Source of the DNA: Salvia splendens
Lineage: Eukaryota > Streptophyta > Magnoliopsida > Lamiales > Lamiaceae
Direction of reading: 5' to 3'
Assembly: GCF_004379255.2 (NCBI RefSeq)
Contig: NC_056049.1
Coordinates: forward strand, 12,570,063 to 12,634,062
DNA: 64,000 bases
Part shown: positions 46,651 to 59,399 of the stretch, piece after piece
How the letters are laid out: each line of letters begins with the position of its first letter
Position numbering within the stretch: the first letter of the stretch is position 1
Notes under the pieces: model-generated
The model's database searches: none
The model's input: the letters and a program-made list of their open reading frames with translations, nothing else
Told to the model about the DNA's origin: nothing
Position numbers and translations under genes: made by a program

Positions 46651-47856
46651 CTATGTAGAAGTGATTGTGTACAGATTGTTTTCCATGATACCACGACAGA
46701 TATAAGAACCATCTTTCTTAATAACGCAGTTGTCATTAAAAGAAATCAAATATCCATCATAAACCAATTTAGAAACTGAAATTAAATTTCTTCTATAAGA
46801 AGGTATCAACAAAACATTCTTCAATATCAAAAATCTATCATTACTAAAACGCAAATAAATGTCTCCCACTGCAACGGCTGCCACTTTGGTAGCGTCGCCC
46901 AGCTGGACTTCGATCTCGCGATCATGTAGCCGTCTTGTCACCTGCATTAAGTCAGGATCAAAACAAATATGATCATTGGCTCCTGTGTCAATAACCCAAG
47001 TGCAGATTGATGTCGAAGTCAAACAAGACTCGACTACTAGAGCTTGGTGCATACCTGTAGCCTTGCCCCGTTTAGGGCAGTCTGGCTTCCAATGCCCCTT
47101 CTCTCCACACTTGAAACACTTCCCCGTGGACTTCTTGTTAGCCCTCTTCTTCTTTCCCTTAGCTATCTTGGCCGGTCCTGAGTTCGGTGCCTGCCTTTTT
47201 CCTTTGCTAGGCTTTAAGCCAGAGGAACGAGGCGCCGAAATCATCATGGCCGCCTTAGCCTGGACCATAAGGTCCTCTGCCGACTGAAGTTCAGTCAACA
47301 GCTCTACCAAGGTGTAATTCCTTTTGTTCATCTCGAAGTTGAGCTTGAACTGTTGGAAGCTAGGGGGAAGACTTTGAAGGATGATAGTCACATGTGACTC
47401 GGGATCGATGGTCCCTCCCAAGACCTCAATTTGGTTGAGGTGGCCCATCATCTCGTGGACGTGATCCCTCACAGATAAGCCTTCCATCATTGTCTTCGAC
47501 ATGATACTCCAAAAGGCTTGAGATTTAGTCGTTCGACTCTGAGTACCAAAAAGATTTTTGATATTCTGCATAATCTCGGCGGCTGTTTCCATGGCTGAAT
47601 GCTGATGCTTGAGTACCGAAGACATAGAAGCCAACATGTAGCACTTAGCCATCTCATTCGCCTTATGCCACCGTCTGTGTGCATCTCTGACTCCTGCCGC
47701 AGCGTTAGCCGGCGGCACTGGAGGTCGCGGGGTGGTGAGCACAAAGATGTACTCATCTGCTGTGAGAACGATGTCCAAATTTTGTTTCCATTCTATGTAA
47801 TTTTGGCCCTCGAGTTTATTTTATTTGAGAATTGCGGAAAGAGGATTAAACGATAT
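46651..47856 (-). pseudogene. copia gag-protease (copy C), start codon lost
   Basis: Open for 375 codons from 47778: gag core (LTADEYIFVLTTPRPPVPP; EIMQNIKNLFGTQSRTTKSQ), basic tract, zinc knuckle CFKCGEKGHWKPDC, and protease active site WVIDTGANDH. The frame continues to RGIMENNLYTITST. Upstream, the position of the A-copy ATG reads ATA (47854-47856), and a TAA interrupts codons shortly after. The native start is therefore destroyed, and only internal initiation at 47778 could give protein. Confidence 0.9.
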
Positions 47857-49874
47857 ATTGACGATTTGATTTGCACTGCAAAACAGAGTATTTTACTATT
47901 GTCATAAACTTATGTAAGAAGTTTGATTAGATTAACCATAAAACTTTTCTAAATCTTACAACTGTAAAATTAAAATTTTGTACCCTCCAGAGGAAGTCAA
48001 TACGCATTAAAATCTTACAATTTTACTGGTCACAACACCGACGAATAGTCCAGAGACCACAGAGTGGCATGGCCGCCTAATGTTGCCTAAGCAAGACCAC
48101 CGAATTTAGCATTAAAGAGTCTCATTTCTACAACACACTTCCATAACAATGCTCATGTGCTGCTAACAAGATCAAGCTATCTCATAAATCCTGTGTGAAC
48201 TTCTGAATCTCGCAGTTTCTTAGGATTATTGTCCCCACAGAGCAGGTGGCGATAATATTGGAAACTACATTCTAGTTCATACTATTTATATTTGAGAAGT
48301 CCGCCCTCATGAACTTGCTATTTTCTTAGGATTATTGTCCCCACAGAGCAGGTGGCGATAATATTATAAAAAGACTTCATAAATTGCAGACCAATTGATG
48401 GAGACCATATACAAACGTTGAGTTCGTAATTATAGCTTAGATATTTTGGATTATGGTTTTACTTTAATTATCCTTAGCCTTGAGGCAGTTTAAGGCTTAA
48501 TTAAATTTTGTTGGTATTTAATCTACTGGATAATTAAATCTTTATATTAATGTTGTTATCTTCCTGTAGGAAATTGTTGATCTAGAATTTTATTCTTATT
48601 CATGTCTACTATAAGATATATCTAAAATAAACAAATTATTTAATCCTTAATAAGACATGAAAAATAAATTCAAATTATTTCCTTATTCAAGATTAGGAAG
48701 AGATATTTTATTATTTAATGTATTCATACATATCTATCCTTATTAGGATCTTAGATATATAAATTTTAGGAAACTATTAAATTATTCTCATCCATATCAT
48801 ATAGGAATAAAATAATCATTATTTATTTCCATAGATATAGATAATAATATAAATATTCCTTAAATCTAGATAAATATTATGAAACTATTAAATTATTCTC
48901 ATCTATATCATCTAGGAATAAAATAATATTATTTATTTCCATAGATATAGATAATAATAAAAATATTCTTAAAATCTAGAAAAATCTTCCAAAAAGATTT
49001 TATTTCCATTAAATAACAATATTTTAATGATATCTTTTAATAAAATAATCAAATAATCATTAAAATAATCCTTCATCGTTATCTCATCGCACGAGGTTCG
49101 CACGAACGATGAACGACGAAAATCCGACGAGTTCGTCGTCGGATCACGACGCATGAAGCGTCTCGGCCAGCAGCGCACGAGTGGGCACATGCTCTCGGCC
49201 GCCTGGCTAGACCACCGGCTCGTCGGTGTCTCGGCAGCTCTCAGCCGCGAGACGCGCACAGGCGCCTCAGCTCTCGGCCAGCCGCTAAGTCCGTCTCGGT
49301 GTCGTGGCTCGTCGGGTCCCGTGACTCTCGACCAGCAGCGCGCACGACTGCGGCGCTGTTCTCGGCCAATTGCTATCGCCCGTCTCGTCCCTCCCGAGCC
49401 TGGATTCTCCTCTCGTCTCGGCACACGTCGCGCCTTATGGCGCACACGTCTCGGCCACGACTGGAGCTTCATCTCGGGAAGCCTTCCTCCTAGGGTTGTC
49501 CTGTTGTCTCGCGGTGTCTCGGTGGTTCTCGGATGAACCACCACTCCGCGCCAGTCACCACCACGTCGACCTCGACCCGGGTTCCGTATGGTGCGTGTGG
49601 TCTCGGCCGGTGGCGCGCACGAGCCCCCACTTGTCTGCGCGTCGCCCCATGATCATGGCTCCCGGCTCCCACTGTCTCGACAACCCTACATCGATCGCAC
49701 GTGGTGCGTTCGAGCAATTTAAGATCTTTGATTCGATAGTTCTTGAGTTCATCATTCATAAAATTAAACAAAAATACCAAGAACATGCTTCGCAATCAAA
49801 TAACACATGCATACATGAATTTCACGAAATTTAAATCCAAATAATCAGAGCCAAAGACTGGCTCTGATACCAAT
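47857..49874 (-). other. Untranslated leader of copia copy C
   Basis: About 2.0 kb. Contains two copies of the conserved hairpin motif (48217-48260 and 48324-48365), a long AT-rich middle with internal near-repeats (about 48770-48990), a GC-rich island (about 49085-49690) rich in CTCGGC motifs, a stem-loop at 49691-49713 and the primer site. Open frames in the island are not shared with other copies. Confidence 0.78.
49861..49872 (-). other. tRNA-iMet primer-binding site (copy C)
   Basis: Minus strand TGGTATCAGAGC, the standard copia site complementary to the 3' end of initiator methionine tRNA, three bases from the LTR end. Confidence 0.92.
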
Positions 49875-51341
49875 TGAAGGGGTTGGCAGCGGAAGCGTGC
49901 GTTAAATATCCGATCACATGAATTTGATCTATTTAGTAGATTATTTAGACAAATTCTATTCGCGCAATTTTCACATGTATCATGCTCATAACTTGAATTA
50001 AAACATGCTTTAGCATATAAAATCCCTAAAACATGCTTACTACGGAATTAGCCAATTTACCTCGTTGATTCAATCAAGAATCGATGATGGCTCGCTCCGT
50101 CTCCACGTGAAGATCTTCAATACAAGACCTCAGATCTTCTGACTGGTGTCTCGGACTATACGCCGATATTTGTGTGGGCAAATCTCACCAACGTATTAGG
50201 ACTTGAATAACGAAGACAGAACTCAGCTCACGGAGGAAGGCAATTTTCGATTTCTCTCTCTCAAAGGAGTGGACGGAAATTTGTGAGTGGAAAAAGGTGT
50301 GTTTTCTGTCTCCTTTATTCTCCTATTTATATAAGTCACATATTGGGCCCAGTCAGGGATCTAAGGAAGAATTTGGATCAGGCGTCACCCAATTAGCTTT
50401 TTACTTAATTAAATTGAACCCACAATTTAATATAAGCTTATATTGGAATATTACAAGCAGCCACTACAGAAGTAATATTGCACTGCCTTTCCAAATCCGA
50501 AATTACAAGTATTCCGGGTTTCCTTTATTCGTGTTCAATTTATTTCACGTGCTTAAGATAGAAACATCCATTAATTAATTATTGTATGCTATGGACTTAA
50601 TTAATTAACATATTTTATTCTCCAAGAGTGGACTTAGCAAGAAACTCTTATTTATTATTCATAGAGTAATTAAACTCCAACTACCTAGGTTCCGAATAAT
50701 AAAACCTTGTTTCGAGCTCCTCTTGTGGATGTTATCAAACGAGACTCTCCTCGCGCACGTTTCAATATAATAGCAATCCAAGCACCTCTAGATAATGATC
50801 ACCACTACCCAATATACCTGGATCGTTGGGTTACGAAAACCCGCACATTTGGTAAGTCAAAGTAGTGGATACTCAATATCGTATGCTCAATGCTAACGTA
50901 CATTGATTAAGAAATTAATTATCAAGACCTTGTCTTTCAGTAGATAGCATAAAGACTCGTCTTGCTGTTAGATCCATTCAGTGCTATACCACACCAACGT
51001 CATCTTATTTCAATAAGGCTTAGAAATAATCGGACTGACATTGCAACCTTTCGCGATAGGTAGTCTAGGCCTATCTAGGTTGTGAAATTCTTATTTTTCT
51101 TTGTTTAGAACTGACCGTGTTACCTTAAATTGGACGACGCCCACAACCGGTCTACTAAAACAAAGACTTAGACTTTGTTACGTTTGCTTATACATTTAAA
51201 TATGCAATAAACAACCATTAAATGTAAAACATAACAACATTATGACAAAAATAATCTGTTGCATTTATTGGAAAATAACCATTAGAGTTTTACAGTATGC
51301 AATCACTCGAAAGGTGATTTCTAGTATACAAAACCCTAACA
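49875..51341 (-). mobile_element. 5' LTR of copia copy C, full length (1,467 bp)
   Basis: Minus-strand start TGTTAGGGTTTTG and end CCAACCCCTTCA. A TATATAAATAGG promoter motif lies on the minus strand near 50324-50336. The primer site follows directly. Confidence 0.95.
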
Positions 51342-51346
51342 GATTT

Positions 51347-51676
51347 ATCTCCATGCCCTTGGTGAAGTTTTCATTGATCAGCGAGTACTATAACCTAGCC
51401 ACATGGATTGCTAAACCCAAAGCGGGTGGATTCAATAAAATTTATGGAAAATAAGTGCTATATTGACATTAAACCGATGCTTTCGTACATCACTAAGAAG
51501 GGCATATATATTCGGTTGTAATATTTGTACATCATGCTCTATTAAATTATTCAGTCATTTCCCTACATAAACGTGTGAGATTCATACATTAACAAACTGT
51601 ACCTATAGATTGTTAAACCCTAGGGGAAAGGATTATACATGAGGCAAACATAAAAATACATTGAAAACTACGTGCT
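51347..51676. repeat. Host repeat between copia C and D
   Basis: Units with ACATGGATTGCTAAACCC (about 51400) and GATTGTTAAACCCTAGGGG (about 51607), same repeat as 40135-40886. Confidence 0.6.
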
Positions 51677-51681
51677 GCAAC

Positions 51682-53819
51682 TGTTGGGGTTTGAAGCCCT
51701 TGCACAGCGGAATACTTGTACAAAACAAATAAATCAGACGTGGGATCTATTTGACCGATTACGGGATTAATCTATTCACATGTTAACACTGAATTGCATG
51801 CTAGAACGTAAATAATTCATGCTCATAGAATATAAATCCTAAACATGAATTCTACGGTTTAGAGTTACCGATTTGATTCTCTAAAGAATCGTCGATTGCT
51901 CGCACCTTCTCCACGATGATCTTCAATACTAGACCACAGATCTTCTGACTAGTGTCCCGAACTGTATTCCGACATCAGGGTGGGCTGATCTTATCGAAAC
52001 ACTAGGACTCGAATAAAGAAGACATAAATTCATCACGGAGGAAGAGCTGAAAAACTCACGGAGGAGATATTCACTGAAATTTTCGTCCCTCTCTTATAAT
52101 TAGGAGTAGGCGAAATTTTCACTTAAAAATTGTATGTATTTTCTGTCTCCTTTATTCTCCTATTTATAATAGTTACATATTGAGCCCAGTCAGGGATCTA
52201 TGGAAGGCTTTGGATATGGGCTCCCTCAATTAGTTTTTTACTAATTAAATTGAACCCACAATTTAATACAAGCTTCTATTGGAATATTACGAGCAGCCAC
52301 TACAGAAGTAATATTGAACTTAGGGCTGGCAAATCGTGCGGATTGGGTCGTTATCGGGTCAACCTGATAACGACCCAACCCAATAAGGCCTAACCCGAAC
52401 CCGACCTATAAGGAAATTATAAATCCGAACACGAACCCGACCTGCTACATTCAAATCCGAACACGACCCGCACCCGACACGAACCCGTTATCGACACGAT
52501 ATAATATGGGTTGATACGACACGATAACGACCCGAACCCGATATTAAACGATTAAAACATGATATTACACGATTAAACCTTATTTTTCAACCTAATTAAC
52601 ACGATTAAAATTCGTTTTATACTATTTAAACCTAATTTACAAGAAATTAAAAATTAAATTAATATACATATTTTTAAAATAATAATAAAAATATTATTAT
52701 TATTTCTTAATGGGTTATCTGTATCCGACCCGCATCCAACCCGCACCCAACCCGAAATTATCGGGTTCTTAATGGGTCAACCCGATAAGGACACGGACCC
52801 AATAAGACTTGACTCCAACCCAATAATTTCATGCGGATTCGTGTCGGATTATCGTGTCGTGTCAAAAATTGTCAGCCCTAATTGAACTCCCCATCCAAAT
52901 CCGAAATTATAAGTATTCCGGGTTTCCATTTTTGTTTATTATTTATTTCCCGTGCTTAAGATATAAATGCCCATTAATTAATTAAAGTCTGCTATGGACT
53001 TAATTAATTAACATCTTATTATTTCCAAGAGTAGACTTAGCAAGTAACACTTATTTATTATTCATAGAGTAATAAAAATCCAACTGGCCAGTTTCCGAAT
53101 AATAAAACCTTGTTCAAGCTCCTCTTGAGGATATTATCAAACGAGACTCACCTCGCGCACGATTCAACATAATAGCAATCCTAGCACCACTAGATAATGA
53201 TCACCACTACCCAATATACCTGGATCGTTGGGTGACGAAAAACCCGCACCTTTGGTAAGTCAAAGTAGTAGATACTCAATGTCGTATGCTCAATGCTAAC
53301 GTATGTACATTAAGAAATTAATTATCAAGACCTCGTCTTTCAGTAGATAGCATAAAGACTCGTCTTACTATTAGATCCATTCAGTGCTATACCACACCAA
53401 CGTCATCTTATTTCAATAAGGCTTAGAAATAATCAGACTGACATTGCAACCTTTCACGATAGGTAGCCAAAGCCTATCTAGGTTGTGAAATTCTTCTTTT
53501 CTTTTGCAAAGCATTGCTTAGAACCGACTATAGTACCTTAAAGTGAGCGCAGCCCACGACCAGTCTACTAAGCAAAAGACTTAGGCTTTGTTTACTTCTT
53601 ATGCATTTAAATGTTTATAAAACATCTTATAAACGCACAAGCAAACACAATGTGATAATATATTAATTCTATTCGTGCAAATTTCTCGAATGATACTGAA
53701 TCGGGTCAAAAGTGGATTGTAGAGTTTTTCCGTACACAAGCAAGATTCTATACGTGCGAACTCGATTCTATTCGTGCGAACTCGCTCGAAATATGCTTTT
53801 CAGTATACTAAACCTAACA
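51682..53819 (-). mobile_element. 3' LTR of copia copy D, with inserted MITE
   Basis: Begins TGTTGGGGTTTGAAG on the plus strand and ends AAACCTAACA. Without the 560-bp MITE and its 8-bp duplication it is about 1,570 bp, close to the 1,535-bp 5' LTR. Confidence 0.94.
52321..52880. mobile_element. hAT-type MITE
   Basis: Inverted termini TAGGGCTGGCAA and the complement of TAGGGCTGACAA. Perfect 8-bp target duplication ATTGAACT at 52313-52320 and 52881-52888, as in hAT elements. The 5' LTR of copy D has a single uninterrupted ATTGAACT at the same place. Subterminal parts are dense in ACCCG/CGGGT motifs, the centre is AT-rich. Non-coding. Confidence 0.95.
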
Positions 53820-53820
53820 A

Positions 53821-53830
53821 TCTCCCACTT
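53821..53830 (-). other. Polypurine tract of copia copy D
   Basis: Minus strand AAGTGGGAGA immediately before the 3' LTR, the expected plus-strand priming site. Confidence 0.85.
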
Positions 53831-53859
53831 ATACTCAAAACATGCTTTCGAGTATACCC

Positions 53860-56800
53860 ACTGCCAAAAACTCTCCCACTTATACACAAAGCAGGTCTTG
53901 GAGCTTGATATATCGAACTACCATTCATTTCACATCATGTTTGAAACATGTTGCCACAAAGGCATTTTCTGTGAAAAATCTGCTTGGTTGTTCTCTGATA
54001 ATATCTTTTCCACTACTATGTCTTTGCTGCGTACTAGATCTTTAATTAATTTCATCTCTCTATGTGAATTCTTAGCTTATGATCTTGTTTATCCCTTGAG
54101 TTAGTCTTTGCTAGAGTAAAATTACTCATAGGCATACTCAAACTTACAATCAAAGCTACTAGGAGTATACTCCTAATGTAAACACATATCATGAGGATGA
54201 TTTACTCTATCACTGATTAGTCATGAGACTTAGTCAGTATAACCCCAAGGACATTACATGAATGACTGGTAAACTAGAATATAGCGATTAGTCTTTCTCA
54301 AGTACTACGGTATATCCATTACCTCAATCAAAGTCCTTTGCCATGGTTAAAATGATATATACTTGCTATGCAAAAGCACAACTAATATCAAACTTAGTAC
54401 ACATTATAGCATACATGAGACATCTATCTGCAGAACTAGTCTCATAATTCTTGTTTTCACTAAGTGTCAAACGACACTTGACTAGAGACAAGACAATTCC
54501 ATCTTGAATGGTAACAACCTTTTCATGGAAATTCCAATGCTAAAAATGTTCCAAGCTATGTATAGATATAGGATTCCTAAGAGAATCTCAACATTCTTTC
54601 TAGCAATCTTAAAGAATTAAATGCTTAGAATGTAATTAGTTTCTCTTAAATCCTTTATCTTAAACTGGGTAGACAACCAGTTTCCTACGCCAGATGCCAA
54701 TCTTAGCTGTTTGCAACTTTGGTAGATTTCATCATCGTAGAGTACCAATAATACCATATTCAATGCACTTTCAACTTCCTTGTGCTCACAACACGCTTAA
54801 GGGCACATGTCAAATTCCAAACATTTGACAATCTCGCTAAAACACATACTCTGATTTAGATGCATGCCTAAGACCATAAAGGTCTTCATAAGCTTCCAAT
54901 CATGTGTTTCTTGCCCTTTATTACATACCCATTAGGATGTCTCATGTAGATGATTTCCTCAAGACTTCTATTAATAGAGAGCTGTCTTGACAATCATCAT
55001 ACATACATTCTAATTTATGTAAGTTCCGATAGACAGTAGGATCGAACAAATCTTAGCTCAAAAACAGCGAGAATAATGTTCTCGTTGGGTAGAACCCATT
55101 GTCATTGTCAAGCCATTTGAGATCCATATTTACACTTGCAAATATATTAGCTCCCACTGACTGACACAGCCTGTAGGTAGTATTGCAAGTCTTGTAAAAC
55201 ATGTTGTCTATCTTAGAATGTAGTTTGGAATCTATCACCTTTCCAAGGATGAACATCCAAATGAACCAATTCTACATTGTAGTTAAAGGGATAATGTTCA
55301 AGTTAATCTAAGACCGCGTCTTACGACACTCTCAGACACATGAACTTGTTATGTTCCTTAGGAACGCTCCCACTACGACATGGTTCTTATAATCTTAGGT
55401 TCTGAAGTTGATATTATTAGTGCAAAATTTATAATGGTATGAGTCCTTGGTAATGTGAAAAATTCGATACCTCTCTTTGTCCTGAGAGTCATCACGCTGT
55501 TAGGCTTTTAGTTCCTCTCTTGATCTTCATACAAGAATTCTATTTTTGAAGATTACAGAACTAATAATCTTACATCATTTGGGACAACCTTAAAACATAC
55601 CTCAGTACTCAACTCCAATTACTTGGATACCTTTCCAACATGTGTTGGAACAACATTACACCTTGAGATGTGCCAGACTAAAGTCACTCTAGTCCACAAC
55701 TTGTGTTTTGTAGAAGGTACTGATTTTGGTAATTTCTTTAAGGTGTATTTCGTTGTATCTAACGTTTATCCCATCAATGATAAGATTTTCATGAGTAAAA
55801 CTCATCACTTAATCAAACTTGTCTTGGAAAGACTTCGATTTCTTCTTAATTGACTATCCCATTCTTTAGAAGAATGTTTGGATTCGTCAATGGAGATTAG
55901 ACTCCCACTACTGATCATAACCCATTGCTCGTCTTCTTATGGTGTAAACCATTAAGACTTGCTAGTCTTTCTATGTTGCACTTCTGTAAGCGATCTGAAT
56001 CGAATGATTCTCACTTATAGTGCATCAAACAGACATTCTTGACTTTCAAGCTATTTAACAAGCCAATTGTTAAAATCTTGATAGTCTGGATCAGTTTGAA
56101 CAATATCTAAGTATTTTCTTGGCCTTAAGACTAAGAGCCATAAATACTTTATCATTCATGGTTTAAGAAGTTGATGTGTTGTTTAATACTCAATCTTGTT
56201 GCATCTATATTGTTTCAATACTATGATGCCTTAAACATCAACCATAAAACAATAATTGAGCATTGATAGCTCCCACTGCAACAAGAACCTAACTGGATTA
56301 AGATCTCTTACTTAGAAGTTGCATTGTCATGTAAGTCATTGTCTTTCTTTAAAAGATGTGAATCCAACTTACAAAGCATCTTCACTCGCTTTAAACAAAC
56401 TTTGATGACAATTCAGGCTCTCCCATTTCCATATCTAGTCTTTTGTTCAAATGAACTTGGACTTAGGAAAAATGCAGCCTTCATGAATTCCTCATCTATC
56501 ATGTTACTTTCCTCTAACAGTAATATAACAACTAATATTCTGAAGGTTTTCTACTTTTTGGTTAAACCTTCTTTTAGTCATTTCTTATTACTTCAGGCGA
56601 TGACTTGAGTCAGAAACTATTTGAGTGATCAAAAGATTCCTCAAAATATTCTGTCCCTTTAGGATATTCCAATCGAATCATCTTGATAGATTCTATTGAT
56701 ATCCATCTTTCATCGTCACTAACTAAGACTTGTCGTGCTACTTAAAAGAAAATAGCTTGACATTATTCCTTAAAGAACTTGTCAAGTACATGCAAAAAGC

Positions 56801-56972
56801 ATTCTCGAACAATCTTCGTGGAATTATGTCGAGGAAATGGAGGACATGAATCATTGCGTATAAACTCCAAGTTTTAGCGATGAGAATCTTATCCATTTTC
56901 ATTTCTAGTCTACATACTTTCGGCATTCGAGTTTATTTCTTTAAGGATCGCAGACAAGATATTGAATGACAT
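53860..56972 (-). pseudogene. copia gag-pol (copy D), heavily decayed
   Basis: No long frame survives, yet DNA similarity to copy A is recognisable in order. The gag start region is at about 56860-56972 (minus-strand ATGTCATTCAAT). The integrase end is at about 55640-55740, compare 3178-3260. The RT region at about 54870-54990 has the equivalents of 2330-2450, and the YVDD region lies near 54730. Stops and indels occur throughout. The amount of decay far exceeds the LTR divergence of the same element. Confidence 0.8.
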
Positions 56973-59399
56973 AATGAAGATTTGGCAAATAAACTTAATA
57001 TTACATACTTATGCTCAATACATAATCGCAAATAACCACAAAACAATTATGTATCTTGCAACTGTAAAATTAAAATTTTATATCCTCCAGAGGAGGTCAA
57101 TACGCATTAAAATCTTACAATTTTACTGGTCACAACACCGACGAATAGTCCAGAGACCACAGAGTGGCATGGCCGCCTAATGTTGCCTAAGCAAGACCAC
57201 CGAATTTAGCATTACAGAGTCTCATTTCTACAACACACTCCCATAACAATGCTCATGTGCTGCTAACAAGATCAAGCTATCTCATAAATTCTCTGTGAAC
57301 TTCTGAATCCCGCAGTTTCTTAGGATTATTGTCCCCACAGAGCAGGTGACGATAATATTGGAAACCACATTCTAGTTCATACTATTTATTTTCGAGAAGT
57401 CCACCCTCATAAACTCGCTATTTCTTAGGATTATTGTCCCCGCAGAGCAGGTGGCGATAATATTAGAAAAAAGCTTCATAAATTGCAGACCAATTGATGG
57501 AGACCATATACAACGCACTTGTTGTAATTATCGCTTAGATATTTTATATGGTTTTTGCATAATTAACACATAAGCAGATAAGACAGATAATCCACTTAAA
57601 ATAGATAAACACCAAATAAACAGATAATTCCATTTAATGCATGGCATTTAAACACGCTGGATAATTAACGGAAATTATTTAAGATTTATCTTGGATAATA
57701 ATTATCCAAATTCATTTAGGATTTATCAAGATAGTGTTAACTATCTAAATCCATTTAGGATTATTCTAGATTTTATTCCGATAAAATCAAATCCTTCAAT
57801 TCAAGATAACGTTGATATATGATTATCATTATTTAAATCGTTCTAGGATAATATTAGATAGAAACGATTCCATCATAATCCATACGATAAATAAAATCCA
57901 ATCAACCAAGATTTATACAAATCTTATTTCTTTTTAGAATAGACATCTAGAATATATCAAACATTACTTAGGATTTCCTAGATAAATAAGTTTATCTAAA
58001 TCCAATTAAATAAGGATTTTCTTATATATCATCTTTATCCTAATCTATCTAGGATATAAATCCAAAAGATAAGGATAACTTGGATTAATGCTTATTTTAA
58101 TCCATCTAAGATTTATCTTAATAGAATTAATCTATTCAAATCCATAGGATAAAATAAATTAATATAAATATTAATCCTAATCCATCTAGGATTTATTCTT
58201 GGAGTAAATCCATTTAAATTCATAGAATTAGATAATATTATACTATAATTATTCAAATCTATCTAAGATTTATCTAGGAACAAATCCATATAAATCTATA
58301 AGATAAGAATAAAATATTATATTATCACTATCCAAATCCATCTATAATTTATCAATAAATAAATTCATATAAATTCATAGGATAAGAATAAAATAATATT
58401 ATCATTATCTAAATCCAACTAGGATTCATCTAGGAATAAATCCATATAAATCCATAAGATATAGATAAAAATTAGATTATTATTTTTCATATATAACTAG
58501 GATTAATCTAGGAATAAAATCCAAATAAATCCATTAAATAAGGAAAGAATCTAATTAATCCATTATTTGATTCATAATCAAATCTCATATAATATATAAA
58601 ATCCACAAAAAATATATTCAAATCGTATTTCCATATTTATCTTGAATTATTTCCAAAATTGAATCCAAGGATTTGAAAACCAATCAAAATTGGAAAGCGA
58701 AGTCACGAGACGATGCGACGTCGCGCGGGTAGAACCCGCGCGAGCGTCGCGCATAGGATAAACCCTAATTCAGCACAGCTGCACTTCCACTGAGCCCGCA
58801 GCCGTCGCCATGTTTCCGGCAGCCCGTGCCCCACCGGCGCAGCAGCTGCATCCTCTCCGGCGCCGCTGCTGTTGCTGCATCATCGCTGTCGCGACGTCGC
58901 CTTCGCAGCGGCTGTGACAATAGCTTCCTTCGAGCCCGGAAACTGCCCAAGAAAAGCTCCCACTCGAAAAGTTGTCGCCGCCGGAAACCTTCTGTCTCGC
59001 TGCTGTTGCTGTCCGTCGACGACACTGCTGCTGTCCGGCGCTGTTGTCCGAAGACGAAGCAGTTGCCGCCGGAGCTGCTGTCCGTCGCCAACTCTCTCGT
59101 TTCTTGCTGTATTCGCTGCTGGACTCTTGCGGAACTGCCCATCCATCGGACTCGAGCGGATGTTGCCGCAATACGCAAACAGACGTGATGAAATTAAAGG
59201 AATAGTGCCGGAAGGATAAATTCACGCTACCCAATTCATGATTGAAACTAATCACATCAAGTAATTCCTCAACATCATCGTCACATTTAAACATGATCTC
59301 ATGTAATTACAATTCACGTAAAAATTTGCGGCGTAAGAATTCACATAACATGAAATTAATCCACATAATCAGAGCCAAAAACCTGGCTCTGATACTAAT
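56973..59399 (-). other. Untranslated leader of copia copy D
   Basis: 57060-57530 is nearly the same as the copy C leader, including two conserved hairpin motifs (57319-57360 and 57422-57466). 57560-58680 is AT-rich with many variations of a TCCATCTAGGATTTATC-like phrase. 58700-59200 is a GC-rich island with CTGCTG-type runs. Frames such as 58770-59294 and 58826-59188 overlap on both strands and look non-coding. Confidence 0.72.
59387..59398 (-). other. tRNA-iMet primer-binding site (copy D)
   Basis: Minus strand TAGTATCAGAGC, one mismatch to copy C. Confidence 0.85.

Larger units (their letters stand above)
44920..51341 (-). mobile_element. Ty1/copia copy C, complete ends, large internal deletion
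   Basis: Termini TGAAGGGGTTGG (left) and ACCCTAACA (right), with a perfect 5-bp target duplication GATTT at 44915-44919 and 51342-51346. Order on the minus strand: 5' LTR, primer site, leader, gag-protease, integrase core, then a direct jump at 45920/45921 into the middle of the 3' LTR. RT, RNase H and the first roughly 460 bp of the 3' LTR are missing. The two LTRs differ at about 9 of 360 compared bases. Confidence 0.95.

Noticed and set aside
49859..49873. Short tRNA-like match near copia LTRs
   Set aside because: It is the complement of the initiator tRNA 3' end, i.e. a primer-binding site, and no cloverleaf surrounds it.
52321..52880. ACCCG/CGGGT-rich segment as a satellite
   Set aside because: Inverted termini and a perfect 8-bp target duplication show a hAT MITE.
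53712..54104. 130-codon plus-strand frame after the D 3' LTR
   Set aside because: It starts within the LTR and runs antisense to decayed pol; no motif was recognised.
58770..59294. Overlapping frames on both strands in the GC-rich leader of copia D
   Set aside because: Up to five overlapping frames exist, none with recognisable domains, and none conserved in copy E. They arise from CTG/CAG-type composition.
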